64,000 nucleotides of DNA from Epiperipatus broadwayi (GCA_028023455.1 JAQFVV010012394.1:23018900-23082899); one strand, 5' to 3'; positions 22,208-33,966 are shown, counted from the stretch's first letter. A program made the numbers and translations. Notes: a model not told the origin generated them from the letters alone.

Positions 22208-25030
22208 GTAAGTAAATATTTAAGATTGCCATATAATTATCAAATTAACCCAAATGAGTTGCACATTAATAAATTTACAAAATATGAATCGGAATAGTCA
22301 GAAATGATATTAAATGGACTAATTATCGATCCTTTTAAAATAGTTTGTAGTCTAACATAATAAATATTTGTGCTTAATGTAAATTGTTTACCAAAAGGTT
22401 TTTTTTTAAAAGCATATAAATGAAATTTAAACATTCATTTATGTTTGTGTATGTAGAGGGAAAATTGACTGCCGATTATATCTTTATATTCATGATCTAC
22501 AAATATATAGTTCTAGAATATTTATATAGTTGGTTTTAGGTTGGTAGTTACAATGTTAATGGCTATGTTTTACTCTAATTTTAACTTAGTTGGACCGTTT
22601 ATTTGCTAATAAAAGTATATGATAATACATAATATCTTTAAAATAATGAAATCTTTTTTTTATTTTAAAATCAAACATTTCAGAATTAATGTGTGATTTA
22701 GATCTTTTTATTCTTTGTGGGATATATCCATAGATTTTTATTTAAATTCACTTCATTTATCAATTTTACTGTTAATGATTAGAATTTTTTGTATATTGAG
22801 GGTCAGTGAGAATTATGGGGTGGGAGCAGAGAAGAGGAAAGATTTATCTGTTACTAATGGTATATTTTATAAAATTCTTTTCCAGGGAAAGAAGCCTTTG
22901 TAGTAATTATATATAAATTTGTAAATAATAATACTGTTATTTGTAAGTACTGTCTTACATTGCTAATTTTTTGATTATAACATTCAATTTCTTTCATTTT
23001 CAGTGATTCAAATAAAATTCCTAGTTTGACAGACAAAATGGCTGATATTTGTGAAATAATTTAAATAACTTAAATATGATGATATAGTGTAATTGGTTGA
23101 AATTAGAATCATCCCATTGTATTTGTTCACTTCAAATGTTCTGTATAGTTTTTTTTAATTCTTACTATTTTTTAAGATATCTAATGGCTTTTGTTTGGAT
23201 AATAACTTGTTTCAGCGTTGTAGTTTTATCACATATGACTCATCTTTTCTATTTAGAAATTTTATTTTTTTAGGAGATATTTCACTTCCATATTATATGT
23301 AAAGTCTAGTTGTCTTTACAATATGATCTCTAATACTTTTTTCCTTTTGATTTCAGTTTTACTTAATTCTTTTCTGATTTATGGGTTGTCCATAATTATG
23401 AGTTACAGATTTATACATGTAATGAGTTTTTTTTTTTTTGAAACATAAAAATTTCAATAGATTCCATTTTTTTAGTCTTGCTTCAATTTATTTTATTAAT
23501 GATTATTAAATGAAAATCTGTGATAGTTTGTGTATTTGCAAGTCCTTTGATACGTAATTTTCATTACCATTTATTAAGAAACTAGATCTCATAATAAATC
23601 TAGTTTAATAAATGTCTATAGATCTTATTCTCTCTTTTTTTTTAATTTCTGCTATTTTTTCTAAGTACAAAGCATCACTAAATCTTAGTAAAGACAATGT
23701 CCTCCATGAAATATTAGTGTCTCCTAAATTTTTTTTCTGAATGTATGGTTAAAATTATAATAAATAATTTAATCTAAATCTCATTGCTTGTTTTACTTAT
23801 TTTTAAATTTCAACTTAATCTTATTATCTTTTATTTTTATAAAATAATTAATGAATAATAATAATATTCTAAAGATGTTTAGAGTATAATTTATTATTAT
23901 TTTTATCTGCTGAAAAACAGATCTCCCTCATCACATCCACTTTCTGCAAGTTATATTTATCACTTTATTCTTTTTGCAGCAGAAACATTTCTCTCTTAAG
24001 CTCAACTATCAGTTTTTATTTATTTCTTCTTTTTATCATCTGCATTTTTGCCATATTGCTTTTAATTTTTTTATCTTTTTAAATACTTATCCAATGCTCA
24101 TTTTCTTTATAATTTTATTAATCATTTTATATTTTTAAATATTTAATCTTTCCATTCTTTTCTGTTTGCCTTTTTTTTTTTTTAGAAATTCAAGTTTCTG
24201 TTTATAAGGTTACAATCGAAACAAACCATTTAAATAAGCTGTTAATTAAATTTTATTGAAGTAATCCACAAATTCACTTTCTGCCTACATTAAAAAATTA
24301 CTTAGTCATTGCTTTATCACACTTTTTTTTTTTTTTTATTGCTTCTGTTATCACCTCAAAACTTTTAGTAGTTTTATTAGTGCAACATAATATGTTGTTA
24401 GGTTCATCACTATTCACAAATTCTGCCATATCAACAACCTGACATCTTGACTTGATTTTTCCAAATATTCTTTTCAGATCTGCTTCCCATTAGTAACTCT
24501 TCTAATTTAAGTATTGAAATAAAAGATAGAGATCTTCATCTTCTATCTTGCATGATGTCTATTTTTTTCACATTATTTATTTATGTCTCTAATTATATCT
24601 ATTGTTTTTGTAAAAAGAGAGTTTATATTTGAATTTTTTAAGAATCTTTTTCACTATGTATCTTGTTTTTAAAATGTCCAATAAAACATACTGATTCTCT
24701 GACAAATGCCTTTTCAAGAATTGTGAAACCTGCATTGCATTAATAATAATCTTCAATTGCATTTCTTATTATTATTCTTAAATTTAATTGCTCTTTGAAT
24801 AAAAATATTCATTCAAGACTCAATTACATTTTGTCAGCATATAAGCTAATTGTTCTATGGCAACTAATTTTTTTTAAAATTCTTTTTCAAATAGAATTTC
24901 ATCAGTTTTCTGTATTTTGCCAGTTTTCATTTTATATTATAACTTTTATAATCTTTTTCCTTCATTATTGTAAAACTTGTTTCATAATTATTTACATTAT
25001 TCCTTTCATAAGTATTAGATAAAAGCTTTT
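22208..25030 (+). other. Proposed long intron, AT-rich
   Basis: It begins with GTAAGT after the coding exon. Several TTTTCAG-type acceptors occur (for example near 23003), but none opens a credible coding frame in phase 0. Everything to the right may lie in this intron, since the transposon remnants there are compatible with intronic DNA. Confidence 0.45.
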
Positions 25031-25119
25031 ATGACTTATTATATAAATTATAGCCTAAAAACGATTTACTCGCTGATGAAGAAGCTTCCAAATAAACAAA
25101 CAAATTTCGCTTAAAACTA

Positions 25120-25510
25120 TTAACTGGGCCAAGCGCTTTCGAGGTTTGCCCTCATATTCATGGCCGACGAAAGTAATAAATCTTTACGTAGTGTTATTAA
25201 ATAACAAATATGCAAATGTAAATGCAAATCAGTTTGACCATTTTTTTGAAATGGAAAAACACGTGTCGCGTCTATTGATAGAATTGTTGTCGCAAACAAT
25301 AAAGTACGCCTCTTTGATCTTTCTTTTACAGTCGTTGGTTTCAGGGCATACAATCCTGGGGTTGCCTGGTTCGAACACATGACCAGTCTGCTTTTCATGT
25401 TCCAGAAATATTGAAAAGTTATCGCAGTTCTTTTTTTGCTCTTCTATAGGTATACAAGTGTTGAGCAGCTCTGTTGTGAACAGTGGCCTTAGTTTCCCCA
25501 TAGTATATGG
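25120..25510 (-). pseudogene. Penelope-like element 3' end: GIY-YIG endonuclease tail
   Basis: PLEs are retroelements whose protein joins a telomerase-like reverse transcriptase to a C-terminal GIY-YIG nuclease. On the minus strand 25501-25229 reads EHEKQTGHVFEPGN, then KRKIKEAYFIV, then a run ending ISKKWSN. This is the usual tail of the PLE GIY-YIG region: a histidine before T-G-H, K-I-K-E-A, and a final aromatic-rich end. The RT domain is missing, so the copy is 5'-truncated. The overlapping frame at 25120-25398 continues into 3' sequence. The + strand frame at 25146-25382 is a shadow. Confidence 0.7.
25127..25165 (-). ncRNA. Decayed hammerhead-like motif at the PLE 3' end
   Basis: On the minus strand, just after the GIY-YIG frame, are GGCC (stem I), ATGAATA where CTGANGA is expected, stem II GAGG/CCTC with loop GCAAA, GAAA, stem III AGC/GCT, T, and GGCC again. 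Stems I, II and III and the GAAA box fit a hammerhead in the sense of the PLE. The CTGANGA box is damaged, so no activity is expected. Confidence 0.4.
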
Positions 25511-27770
25511 CTTTGCATCCGGCCTGTTTCTTTTGCTTTCATTATTGATTCATTTATACATCCTCATTTTATTCCCAGCTAACCTGTTTTTTTATTACTA
25601 TATATCAAATATGCTTTTTGTTTTTGTTTCTTCACTGCTTGACATTTTATAATTATTCTCATCTTGTTTTATTTCTTTCATGTTTCTTTTAACTTAACTT
25701 TTTTATACTTGTATTTTTAGCTAGAGGATCAATGACATTGATCATGATTTACCATTTGATTTTAAGTTGTTTTCCAAAATATATTCATATATTTATCTTT
25801 AAGTAATAATTTTTAAGCACATATTTGTTAAAGTCTATATTGTAGATTTGCATTAAAATCATGTTTATGTTATATTGCAAGGTTAAAGTGTTTTGATAAT
25901 TGTATTTTAGAATATCAAGAATATGCAAAAATTTATAGTTCTGATGCGTCAAATTACTGTAGTGTGAGAGTTATTTGTAATCTTTTTACATTTGTATGTG
26001 ACAAAAAATAAAATGTATTAATCATAATTGTTGAGTTAAAAAAAACTTATTGCAATGAAAAAATAACTCATAAAATATTGCTAAAGATTATAGAACAACA
26101 ATAAAAAAAGATTATGAATCTGAAGATAAAGCATGACAAAGTTGATTCTTCAGCATTCCAATGATGGGATTTATTTTTGATCTTTACATAAAAATTAAAT
26201 AAATCAACTTGTAAGTAAGTATTAGAGCTTATCAAATATTTATTTATGCCATCTCTTTCTTTTTATTATTATCTAATAACAATACATATAAATTTGATTT
26301 TAAATAAATGAATAAAAAAAAATTGATAACAGACTTGCAATGAGGCTATAATAATGCAATTCAATGTATAAAATTTTAATATATAATAGATGATGTTTGT
26401 GTGAGACTTTTTATCAAAAGTATAATTGTTGTTGAGAAATATAATTTTTCTTATAAATCTGTATTTATTTATAGGGTCTTTTCTATAATATTTGTTTGAT
26501 AGATAGCAATTATTATCATGAATTTTTTTTTCTGTTTTATTTCAAATTTGTAAAATTAAGTTCATTAAATGGGGAAATCTAAACAAGTTAATAAAATGTT
26601 AGATAATGTATTTATAAACATGTAAGTGTCATCTAGGTCCATGTTCTCAGCTATTGGGTTAGGGAAGTGCTGGTTTTCAAAGAAATTTAGCCAAACTGTA
26701 AAAGGCATTTTTTAAAAATATAATTTTAGACCAAAAGATTAAGTGTATTTTATATTAGTATATAAAAGCAAACACTATAGTTATAAAAAATATAAATAAT
26801 GATAGTATATAATTAAATAAGGACAAAAAAATAAAGTTGTGAATTAAAACATTTACTTCCCTGTTTGCATTAACTTCAAAAAGAAAGTCAATAAAATGTT
26901 TTTTTTTCCTCCCCCCCTTATCTCACTTTGTTAATACTTTATCTTCAAATTTAAAACTACTCTTTTAAGAGTTTTTTTTTTTTTTTTTTTAGCAAAATGA
27001 AGGATATTTTTAATTTTATTGCCAAATAATTGGTAAGATATATTGGTAATATATTTTTCAGGATTTACACATTTATAAATTAAAACAATTTTTTCTTACT
27101 GTGTCCTTGCACATTTTTTTAAAAATCTTTTATCAATTAAAAATCTGAAAAAAATTTTTTTTAACTTTTTTGTCTTATGGCTGATTATAAAAATGAAGTT
27201 AAAAGCCATTTAGCTGTACATTAATTTCTTCATTTATCTTTAATAAAAAATGTGAACAAACTTTGAGAAAAAGATCTTATTAAATTTTAAATATGCTTTT
27301 ATTTATTAATTATTATATACTTAATAAATTAAAGTGTATGGTATGCAATATAAAATTTAAAATATTTATTTTAATATTGCAGGTCGATGATAGGAAAGGT
27401 TGAGAATCATCTATCTAGGTTATTAAATAAATCTTATTTTACCCTAAATATCTGAATACTGTGAAAAAAGTTAATTAGGAAAAATTGACTTCTCTAAAAA
27501 AAAATTTAAATAAAAATAAATAATTTTTGAAGTAAACAAAATTGGCTCCTGGTGAACAATTGTTGAAGAGGTAGATCTTTTGTAAAAATTTGGAGATATT
27601 GTTCTTACATTATTTATATTTTTTATTTATCTTTTTCTATTTATGTTGATTAGCACATTCCTAATCCAAAGCATTTTTGATCTTGAACCTACAGTATAAA
27701 CTGCAGCTTTTTAAAAATTTCTCCTGAATTATTTTTTATAGTTAATTAACTATCTATTATTCTGCTCTCT
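25510..27770. other. AT-rich DNA, nothing recognised
   Basis: Only homopolymer and AT-rich sequence is seen; no gene or repeat family was recognised. Confidence 0.5.
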
Positions 27771-27870
27771 ACTATTAAACAAGGCAAAACTCTCCATACA
27801 GTAGTGCCAACCAGAGTAATCAATGGATGCCAGAAGGCATGTACATAAAACCCCTATCTAGTGCCTACTC

Positions 27871-27929
27871 ATCCAATATCCCCAGACTAGTTTCTGGCTT
27901 GTGGCTTTCATCAGTGAGGAGCCTTGGAT
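27871..27929 (-). ncRNA. Hammerhead ribozyme candidate, family B, left arm
   Basis: On the minus strand: ATCCAA (stem Ib), CCTCA (stem Ia), core CTGATGA (27914-27908), a short stem II (GC/GC in AAGCCACAAGCCA), GAAA (27894-27891), stem III ACT/AGT, cleavage C, TGGGG and TTGGAT. All core bases match the consensus. Stem II is weak because one pair has mutated. Confidence 0.7.
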
Positions 27930-27987
27930 CTGAAAGCACTGCACCTAGGAGCCTTGGACCTAGATCTTAGAGGTGCAGTGCTCTCAG

Positions 27988-28046
27988 ATCCAAGGCTCCT
28001 CACTGACGAAGGCCACAAGCCAGAAACTAGTCTGAGAATATTGGAT
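27988..28046 (+). ncRNA. Hammerhead ribozyme candidate, family B, right arm
   Basis: In order: ATCCAA (27988-27993), TCA of stem Ia, core CTGACGA (28003-28009), stem II GGC/GCC with loop CACAA, GAAA (28023-28026), stem III ACT/AGT, cleavage C (28032), TGA pairing with TCA, and TTGGAT (28041-28046) pairing with ATCCAA. A further CTC/GAG pairing extends stem I outward. All catalytic positions are conserved. Confidence 0.75.
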
Positions 28047-28137
28047 GAGTAGGCACTAGATAGGGATTTTATGCACATGCCTTCTGCCATCCATTGATTA
28101 CTCGGGTTGACACAGGGTGGCACTACTGTATGGAGAA

Positions 28138-29242
28138 ATTATTTGGATGAATGGGAGAAAAAAATTGATAAATGAAGCAAAGAAAAGAAAGGGATTGATA
28201 AAGAAATTAACAGTGTTTTCATATAATAAATATAATGTAGTTAGAATTATATGGAAAGGAATTGCAGTAGCAGGGTTAACATATGATAATGATGCATTAT
28301 ATGTTAGTAAAGAGGTATTAAATTACTTAGAAAAAGTTCAAAGGGAAGTAGGAAGACATGTATTGGATGCAGATATATGGACACCAAGAGAGGCAATTCA
28401 AGTAGAAATGGGATGGTCAAGTTTTCATATGAGAGATGCAAAAAGTAAAATGAAAATGTTTGGTAGATTGCAGTTCATGGATAATAAAAGAATAGCTAAA
28501 ATAGTATTTAATTGGGTTATGAGTAATGGGCAGGTAACAAGATGTGTGAGAAAGGTAATGCGGTATGCAAAAGATTTGGATAAAGAATTTATATCAGTAT
28601 ATTTGTACAAAAGATGGGATGATTGTATTAAGAGAATTGTTGAGTGTTGTAGTAGTAAGGAATGGGATAAAAGAATAGATTTATTAATAAAGAATAGGGA
28701 GTTAGAGAGATGGAGAAATAGTATGGAGAGTAAAAAGAGTTTAAATATATATAGAAATAAACAGAATATTAGGTGTGAGTTAATATATGATAATAGTAAG
28801 GAAAGTAGTTTATTATTTAAGACTCGAACGGGATCTTTAGCTACAAGAGAATATACATGTAAATGGAAAAAAATGGGTGATTTATTTTGTAAATTATGTA
28901 AAGAAGGAATAGAAAATATTAGGCATTTGTTAATTGAATGTAAATGCTTGAAAACAGAAGGAGTACATATAATGAAGTTATGGAAGAATAAATATGAAAA
29001 AAGTGATTATACAGAAAGTGAATTATTGGTTTTTATGCTGGGTTTGGGAAAAGATAAAGGGGATTTAGATATAAAGGTTATAGCGTTGACAAAGATTATG
29101 TTGTGGAAATAGGATCGAGCAGATTATGGGTAAATTTAGAGTGGGGAATGTAAAATAAAGTGGCTAACAGGTTTATCTGGGTATAATTGCTGAGATATTC
29201 TTGACTTCGTTTAAGGATAAGCCAAAATACATCACATCACAT
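28138..29242 (+). pseudogene. 5'-truncated LINE: ORF2 C-terminal region
   Basis: An open frame (28117-29112; the first seven codons belong to the family B arm) encodes the region after the reverse transcriptase of a non-LTR retrotransposon. Residues 232-246 contain LLFKTRTGSLATREY. A C-x2-C-x8-H-x4-C motif lies at residues 258-275, a zinc knuckle-like feature of many LINE C-termini. The same family occurs at 46227-47840 on the minus strand. An extra A in the run at 28151-28157 shifts the frame relative to that copy. The 3' end is a short catcacatcac tail typical of LINEs with microsatellite ends. The RT domain is absent. The long open frame suggests recent insertion, but the element cannot move by itself. 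Confidence 0.8.
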
Positions 29243-29429
29243 GCCTTAACTAATAACAATTATGTGCTAGTACGAGATAGTGATCATGTGATGTTTAGTG
29301 GTTTAATTCTCTACTATTATTTTAACAAGCAAATTTGAACATTTTTTTTATGTTTTTTTTTTTTAAGATTATAAATGATCCAATTTTTTTATGGTTCTGT
29401 GCTTTATTTATTTTAAAAGATAATTGTGA

Positions 29430-30140
29430 TCTAAATATAGGGGATTTGAACTCAGAATTTCAAGCACCTTTCAACTATTCACACTATCTTATATCACTGA
29501 TACACATGATCACACACATGTAGAAAAGATCATCTCTTACACATATATATGTAATCAGTGCTGTTTCTATTAAAATAGCAAATCTTCATACTTTAATGGA
29601 CAGGCTTCAATCTCCAACTCTTTAGCCATCCATACTATTGAAAATCTGATGATGGAAAGCCCAAATCCCATGCTGATGCCAATATTGTTGTCATACCCAT
29701 GTTGACCTTAAGTCACTATGACCCCTCATGTACAGGAACATATCCATTTAAATACATGGTAAAGGAATGGGCAGGATGCAGGCTTAATGTGTAATATTTA
29801 AAATAGAGGCATTCTTTATATACCTGCAGCCTAATTTTAAATATAGGAGATTTGAACTTAGAATTTCAAGCACCTTTCAACTATCCACACTATCTCACAT
29901 CACTGATACACATGATCACACACATGTAGAAAACATCAATAATCATCAATATATATCATTTTGTGCTGAACCAGCACTGATCAGTTGGCACAGATTATCA
30001 TCTCTCACACATATTTAATCAGTGCTCAGTTTTATTAAGATAGCAAATCTTTATACTTTAATGGACAGGCTTCAATCAATCTCCAACTCTTCGGCCATCC
30101 ATATCATTGAAATTCTGATGATGGAAAACCCAATTACAAT
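29430..30140 (-). mobile_element. Family C hammerhead element, tandem dimer on the minus strand
   Basis: Two head-to-tail copies lie on the minus strand. Copy 1 (about 29430-29842) lacks the ribozyme by a clean internal deletion near 29505. Copy 2 (about 29843-30140) keeps it at 29955-30005, but with core CTGATCA (position 8 changed). Each copy carries a B-box-like motif, rc of ggatttgaactc (29442-29453) and rc of gagatttgaac (29847-29857). The junction repeats the unit start (attaggctgcaggtatat on the minus strand). The unit length is about 410-440 bp. Confidence 0.8.
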
Positions 30141-30640
30141 TAGGCTCCAGGTATATGAAGAGTGCCTGTATTTCAAATATTACACATTAGGCCTGCATCC
30201 TGCCCATTCCTTTTCTATGTATTAAACTGGTATGGTCCTGTACATGAAGGGTCAATGACTTGAGGTCAACATAGGCGTGGCAACAATATTGGCATAAGCG
30301 TGGGATTTGGGCTTTCCATCGTCAGATGGCTGAAGAGTTGGAGGTTGAAGTAGATGGAAACCTGTCTATTAAAATATAAAGTTTTCCTATCTTAATATAA
30401 ACTGAGCACTGATTATATATATGTGTGTGAGAGATGATAATCTGGTCCAACTGATGAGTGCTGGTTCAGCACAAAATACGTATATTGGTGATTATTGATC
30501 TTTTTTATATGTGTGTGATCATGTGTATGAATAGTGTGGATAGTTGAAAGGTGCTTGAAATTCTGAGTTCAAATCCTCTAATTAGGCTCCAGGTATATGA
30601 AGAGTGCTTGTATTTCAAATATTGTGATCTAAATCTATAT
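30141..30640 (+). mobile_element. Family C hammerhead element, plus-strand tandem copy
   Basis: The unit begins with attaggctccaggtatatg at about 30144 and begins again at about 30581 with the same sequence, so this is a head-to-tail array with a truncated second unit. It is head-to-head with the minus-strand dimer at 29430-30140. It contains the ribozyme (30436-30496) and then a B-box-like GAGTTCAAATCC (30565-30576), a core Pol III promoter element of tRNAs and SINEs. A loose A-box-like TGGATAGTTGAAAGG precedes it at 30538-30552. No protein is encoded. Confidence 0.8.
30436..30496 (+). ncRNA. Hammerhead motif, family C, one core change
   Basis: GATAATC (stem Ib) and CCAA lead to core CTGATGA (30451-30457). 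Stem II is a perfect 6-bp GTGCTG/CAGCAC with loop GTT. Then come AAAA where GAAA is expected, palindromic stem III ATACGTAT, cleavage A, TTGG and GATTATT. The pairing is excellent; the G12 to A change should disable cleavage. The minus-strand copy at 10000-10060 keeps G12. Confidence 0.75.
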
Positions 30641-30649
30641 TAACTCCAA

Positions 30650-31005
30650 AATTTGCATATGAGAATTTTATTTATTCATAAATTTGCCTTTGTATCCAAT
30701 AGAAATCTTTTATTTCCATGCTTAAAATCATTGTATTTATTATTAGCATGGTATTTTCCTTCTAAAGTAATGGCTCTCATCTTATTGCATCATATTATTA
30801 ATCCCCTATAATATTGTTCTTTAAAAATATTTCATTCTTCTATTGTCACCATATAATAACTATTTTTGCTTTTATTGATCAGATGTTGTTGAGAATTAAA
30901 ATAAGTCTTTTAGGAAAAAAAAAGTTTGCTGTAGAATTAGATTTAAAAAAATAAAACAGTCAAAAGACCAAGAATATATATTTTATTTACCCTACAGATT
31001 TGTTT
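30650..31005. other. AT-rich DNA, nothing recognised
   Basis: No gene or repeat family assigned. Confidence 0.5.
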
Positions 31006-31010
31006 TTTTA

Positions 31011-31405
31011 AAACAGCTTAACTATTAATAAAATATAAATAAATTATGTGAAGCTCCAACCAGGAGATAGTGTTATTAATGGCTTTATTAAGTTCTTCAA
31101 TGAACATATTAAAATAGTAAAATATGTAATACGAATTTAATGTTTTAGGGATTAAAATACTCATTATCTTTAGTTCTTTTTTTCTTTTGTATGGAGTTAA
31201 TTTTTTAAAGACAACTTAACTATTAACAAAATTTTATAAAAGGATCTATGAAGATCGTAACCAGGAGAAAGAATCAATAATGACTTTATTAAATTCTTCA
31301 ATGAACAGATTGAAGTACCAGAGCATGAAATAAGGGGATATGTTTATGGATTAAAAAACATTCAGCATTACTTTTTTTGTTTTTTCTTGTTTGGAGTCAA
31401 TTTTT
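31011..31405 (+). repeat. Diverged tandem duplication, about 190-bp unit
   Basis: Two units share aacttaactattaa, aaccaggaga, tttattaa followed by ttcttcaatgaaca, and ggagt followed by caattttttt. Several indels separate them, so the duplication is old. It is non-coding. Confidence 0.75.
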
Positions 31406-31734
31406 TTTCTCCCTATTTTATGGAGTTAGCAAAACCATGTTTTTTATAAAAAAAATTGCTATTAACAATGATGATTGGCGCTTTGAAGCATTGCTGAATT
31501 ATTATAATTTTTATATTTACTTTTTTCACATAATTAGTTGTTATTCAGTAATAGTAACATACGTAATTCATTTTAGGATTATTTACAAGATAATTGAATT
31601 GTCTTATTCTTTAATATTGAGTTTTTCTATAGGCAAATATTATAAAAAAACATAGTTTCAGGCTGTAAGTAGATAATTAATAAACATAAAAGAATTGATA
31701 ATTTGAGATAATAGATAAATTCAATTCTTTTATT

Positions 31735-31960
31735 AGAAATCTCATTTCTACTTTCAACTTCACTTTTTTTAACTTCACAAAGTCCAATAATATCCTGTTT
31801 GATATCAGATAGTGTTCCCTCATTTGTAAGTGATCAACAGCTGCAGATAGCAAATAGATCATCTAATATCTTCCATCCACAAAGGATTCTTAGCATTCTT
31901 TTCCTTTGGTTGCCAAAGTGAGAATTATAATTTAGTTTTAGCTATCATGATTGTAAATGC
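31735..31960 (-). pseudogene. RTE-type LINE endonuclease fragment
   Basis: The stretch aacttcacaaagtccaataa, followed by gatatcagatagtgttccct, matches 40125-40210 inside the larger RTE-like element. It therefore derives from the 5' (endonuclease) part of the same LINE family on the minus strand. Stops and small deletions are present. Confidence 0.6.
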
Positions 31961-33860
31961 AAAAGTGAATCAACATTTATCCACATGTATTTATTTTTGC
32001 CTGCCTTCTGTAAATCCAACCAGTCTCTCAGACATTTAAAAGCCAGTAGACACACTAGATTGGTTGATGTATGTTGATAAATAGCTCTTCTATGTGTTCA
32101 TTTACATGTTAATAAGCATGTTCTAATAATATCTGTAATTCCAAGAATATTTGGATTGGATTTTAGAAATTTGCCCTGCTGAGAGTTTTTTTAATTAAGG
32201 TCTCAAAGAATAATCAAAGATATTTCACTTATTAGTAAACTTTTTTTATTCATTAATTCACATTTAGAGATATTCATATTAGTTTATGATTGATGCACTT
32301 AATCTTTATATATGTATATACAAGAATTGGAGACAATAATACTGACATGTATGATATTTACTATGTGGCGCATTGATATTTAATCATTATTGATGTAGAC
32401 GTAACTTTTTGAAATTGATGACATTCATAACCTCTCTGCAGAAATTTGTTTTGTTGAAATAATAAAACCTTCAAAAAAATATATGAAATGAAAATATTTG
32501 TTAAAGCTACTTTGAAGTATAAAAGAATTGAATGTGAAATTTGATGTTTAAATTTAGCAGTACTTGCAAAGCTGGAGGTTCAAACTTTGATTCAAATATT
32601 TATTACTTTTTTTTTTGTCTTTGGATTTTTGAATAAAATTTAGAAATTGGCATTAGACTTTCTTAAATAGATGGACAATTTAATTTTAAATATTTAATAT
32701 TTTTAATTATTTCAATATTCCTTATTGAAAAGAAACAATAGATTCATTTTGATTACTATTTGTAAATAGTTGAATTTAATCTCGCTTTATTCAACAAATT
32801 CTGTTAAACTGTCAGGATTTTTATTAAAATATTATAATCTTTAATATTTGTAAATATTGAAACGTTCCTACTGAACTTATCATATTTATTGATTTTTTAT
32901 CTGTGTAATGATTTGAATTACTTTTTGAAATAAAATCTGATAAGAAATATTAAAAGGTTTTTTTTTTTCCGTCTCTTCGTAGATAAATCAGCTTTAGTAC
33001 TAAGATAGAAAAAAATAAACCACACACACTTTTTAATTTTATGGTTATTTATTCAACTTGTTTTTCTTTTCTTTTTTAAATGTGTATGCCTATACAGTAA
33101 TATATCATAAATGTATATTTTATAATTTGCTATTATCTAAGATTTTATTATCCATGGTGAAGTTTGGAATTGAATGTCACGGATACTTGTAGAAGAGAAG
33201 GGGACTAGTAGACTGTTAGCATAAGTATATTTTGACTGGATTTAAATGTAAGGAATAAAATTTGTTACAAATTTACAACTCTTTAACAGCAAATTGACTA
33301 AAAGATTTGATTAAAACTTTAACTGAATATCGTCTGCAAGTCACATGATTTATAAGCACAATTTGCAGCAATACTGCATAATATTCTATGTGAATGGAAT
33401 TATTTAACATTTAAATAATATTGTTAGGAATAGAGATGTTTTTATGCAGAAAAATATAAAACTTTCTAAAAGATGTTAAATTTGAGTTTATTACCTTCAT
33501 ATTCATTTCAAGAATGATCCATAGAGAGGCAGTAATATTTAAATTGTAGTTTGTCATTTCTGAAAGATAACATTGTCTAGAAACTTTGTAGCATGGGATG
33601 AAACTGATTGTCTAAAATTTTAAAGTAACCTGCAAATTATAAATGTTTATTAAGAATACTTAGATCAACTCGATAAGTGCGACTCTATATATTCTGTTTG
33701 TCTTTGTTGATAAGCTTTTTTTTTTTTTTTTCGAGTATCCAATCATATAATTTTACATTGGTAAGGAAAATTGTAAATAGATTCATTTGATGTTCTGAAG
33801 TATATACTATCATCTGTTACACTAGCATGCATTGTTTTAGGTACATCAGAAAATGATTTT
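31961..33860. other. AT-rich DNA, nothing recognised
   Basis: No gene, RNA or repeat family was recognised. Confidence 0.5.
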
Positions 33861-33966
33861 GAAAATGGCAGCTCATTTATGTAAACATATTTGTGGAGTT
33901 CTTGACAGATTGTGAAATGGCCACTTAGCTATGTAAATGAATTTGTGGAGATCTTGACAGACTATT
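33861..33966 (+). repeat. 53-bp tandem duplication
   Basis: Two units, 33861-33913 and 33914-33966, share atgtaaa, atttgtggag and tcttgacaga. They are moderately diverged. Confidence 0.85.

Larger units (their letters stand above)
27777..28137. mobile_element. Family B palindromic element with two divergent hammerheads
   Basis: The element is a nearly perfect inverted repeat centred near 27962. The arms run outward from the centre: ribozyme, then a shared tail (attggatgagtaggcactag, ccttctggcatccattgatt, ggcactactgtatgg). The left ribozyme is on the minus strand (27871-27929) and the right one on the plus strand (27988-28046). The right tail is broken at about 28137 by a LINE; the expected tail end (gccttaactaataac) reappears after the LINE at about 29243. 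The left tail ends in a related gccttgtttaatag. A related unit is at 45281-45560. Confidence 0.85.

Noticed and set aside
25071-25140. Plus-strand CTGATGA after the PLE, considered as a hammerhead
   Set aside because: CTCG and CGAG could form stem I, but GAAA reads AAAA, and stems II and III do not pair convincingly.
30320-30365. CTGAAGA with a downstream GAAACC in family C (possible second ribozyme)
   Set aside because: Aligned copies at 10100-10150, 29600 and 30075 do not conserve the GAAA box, and stem I pairing is poor.
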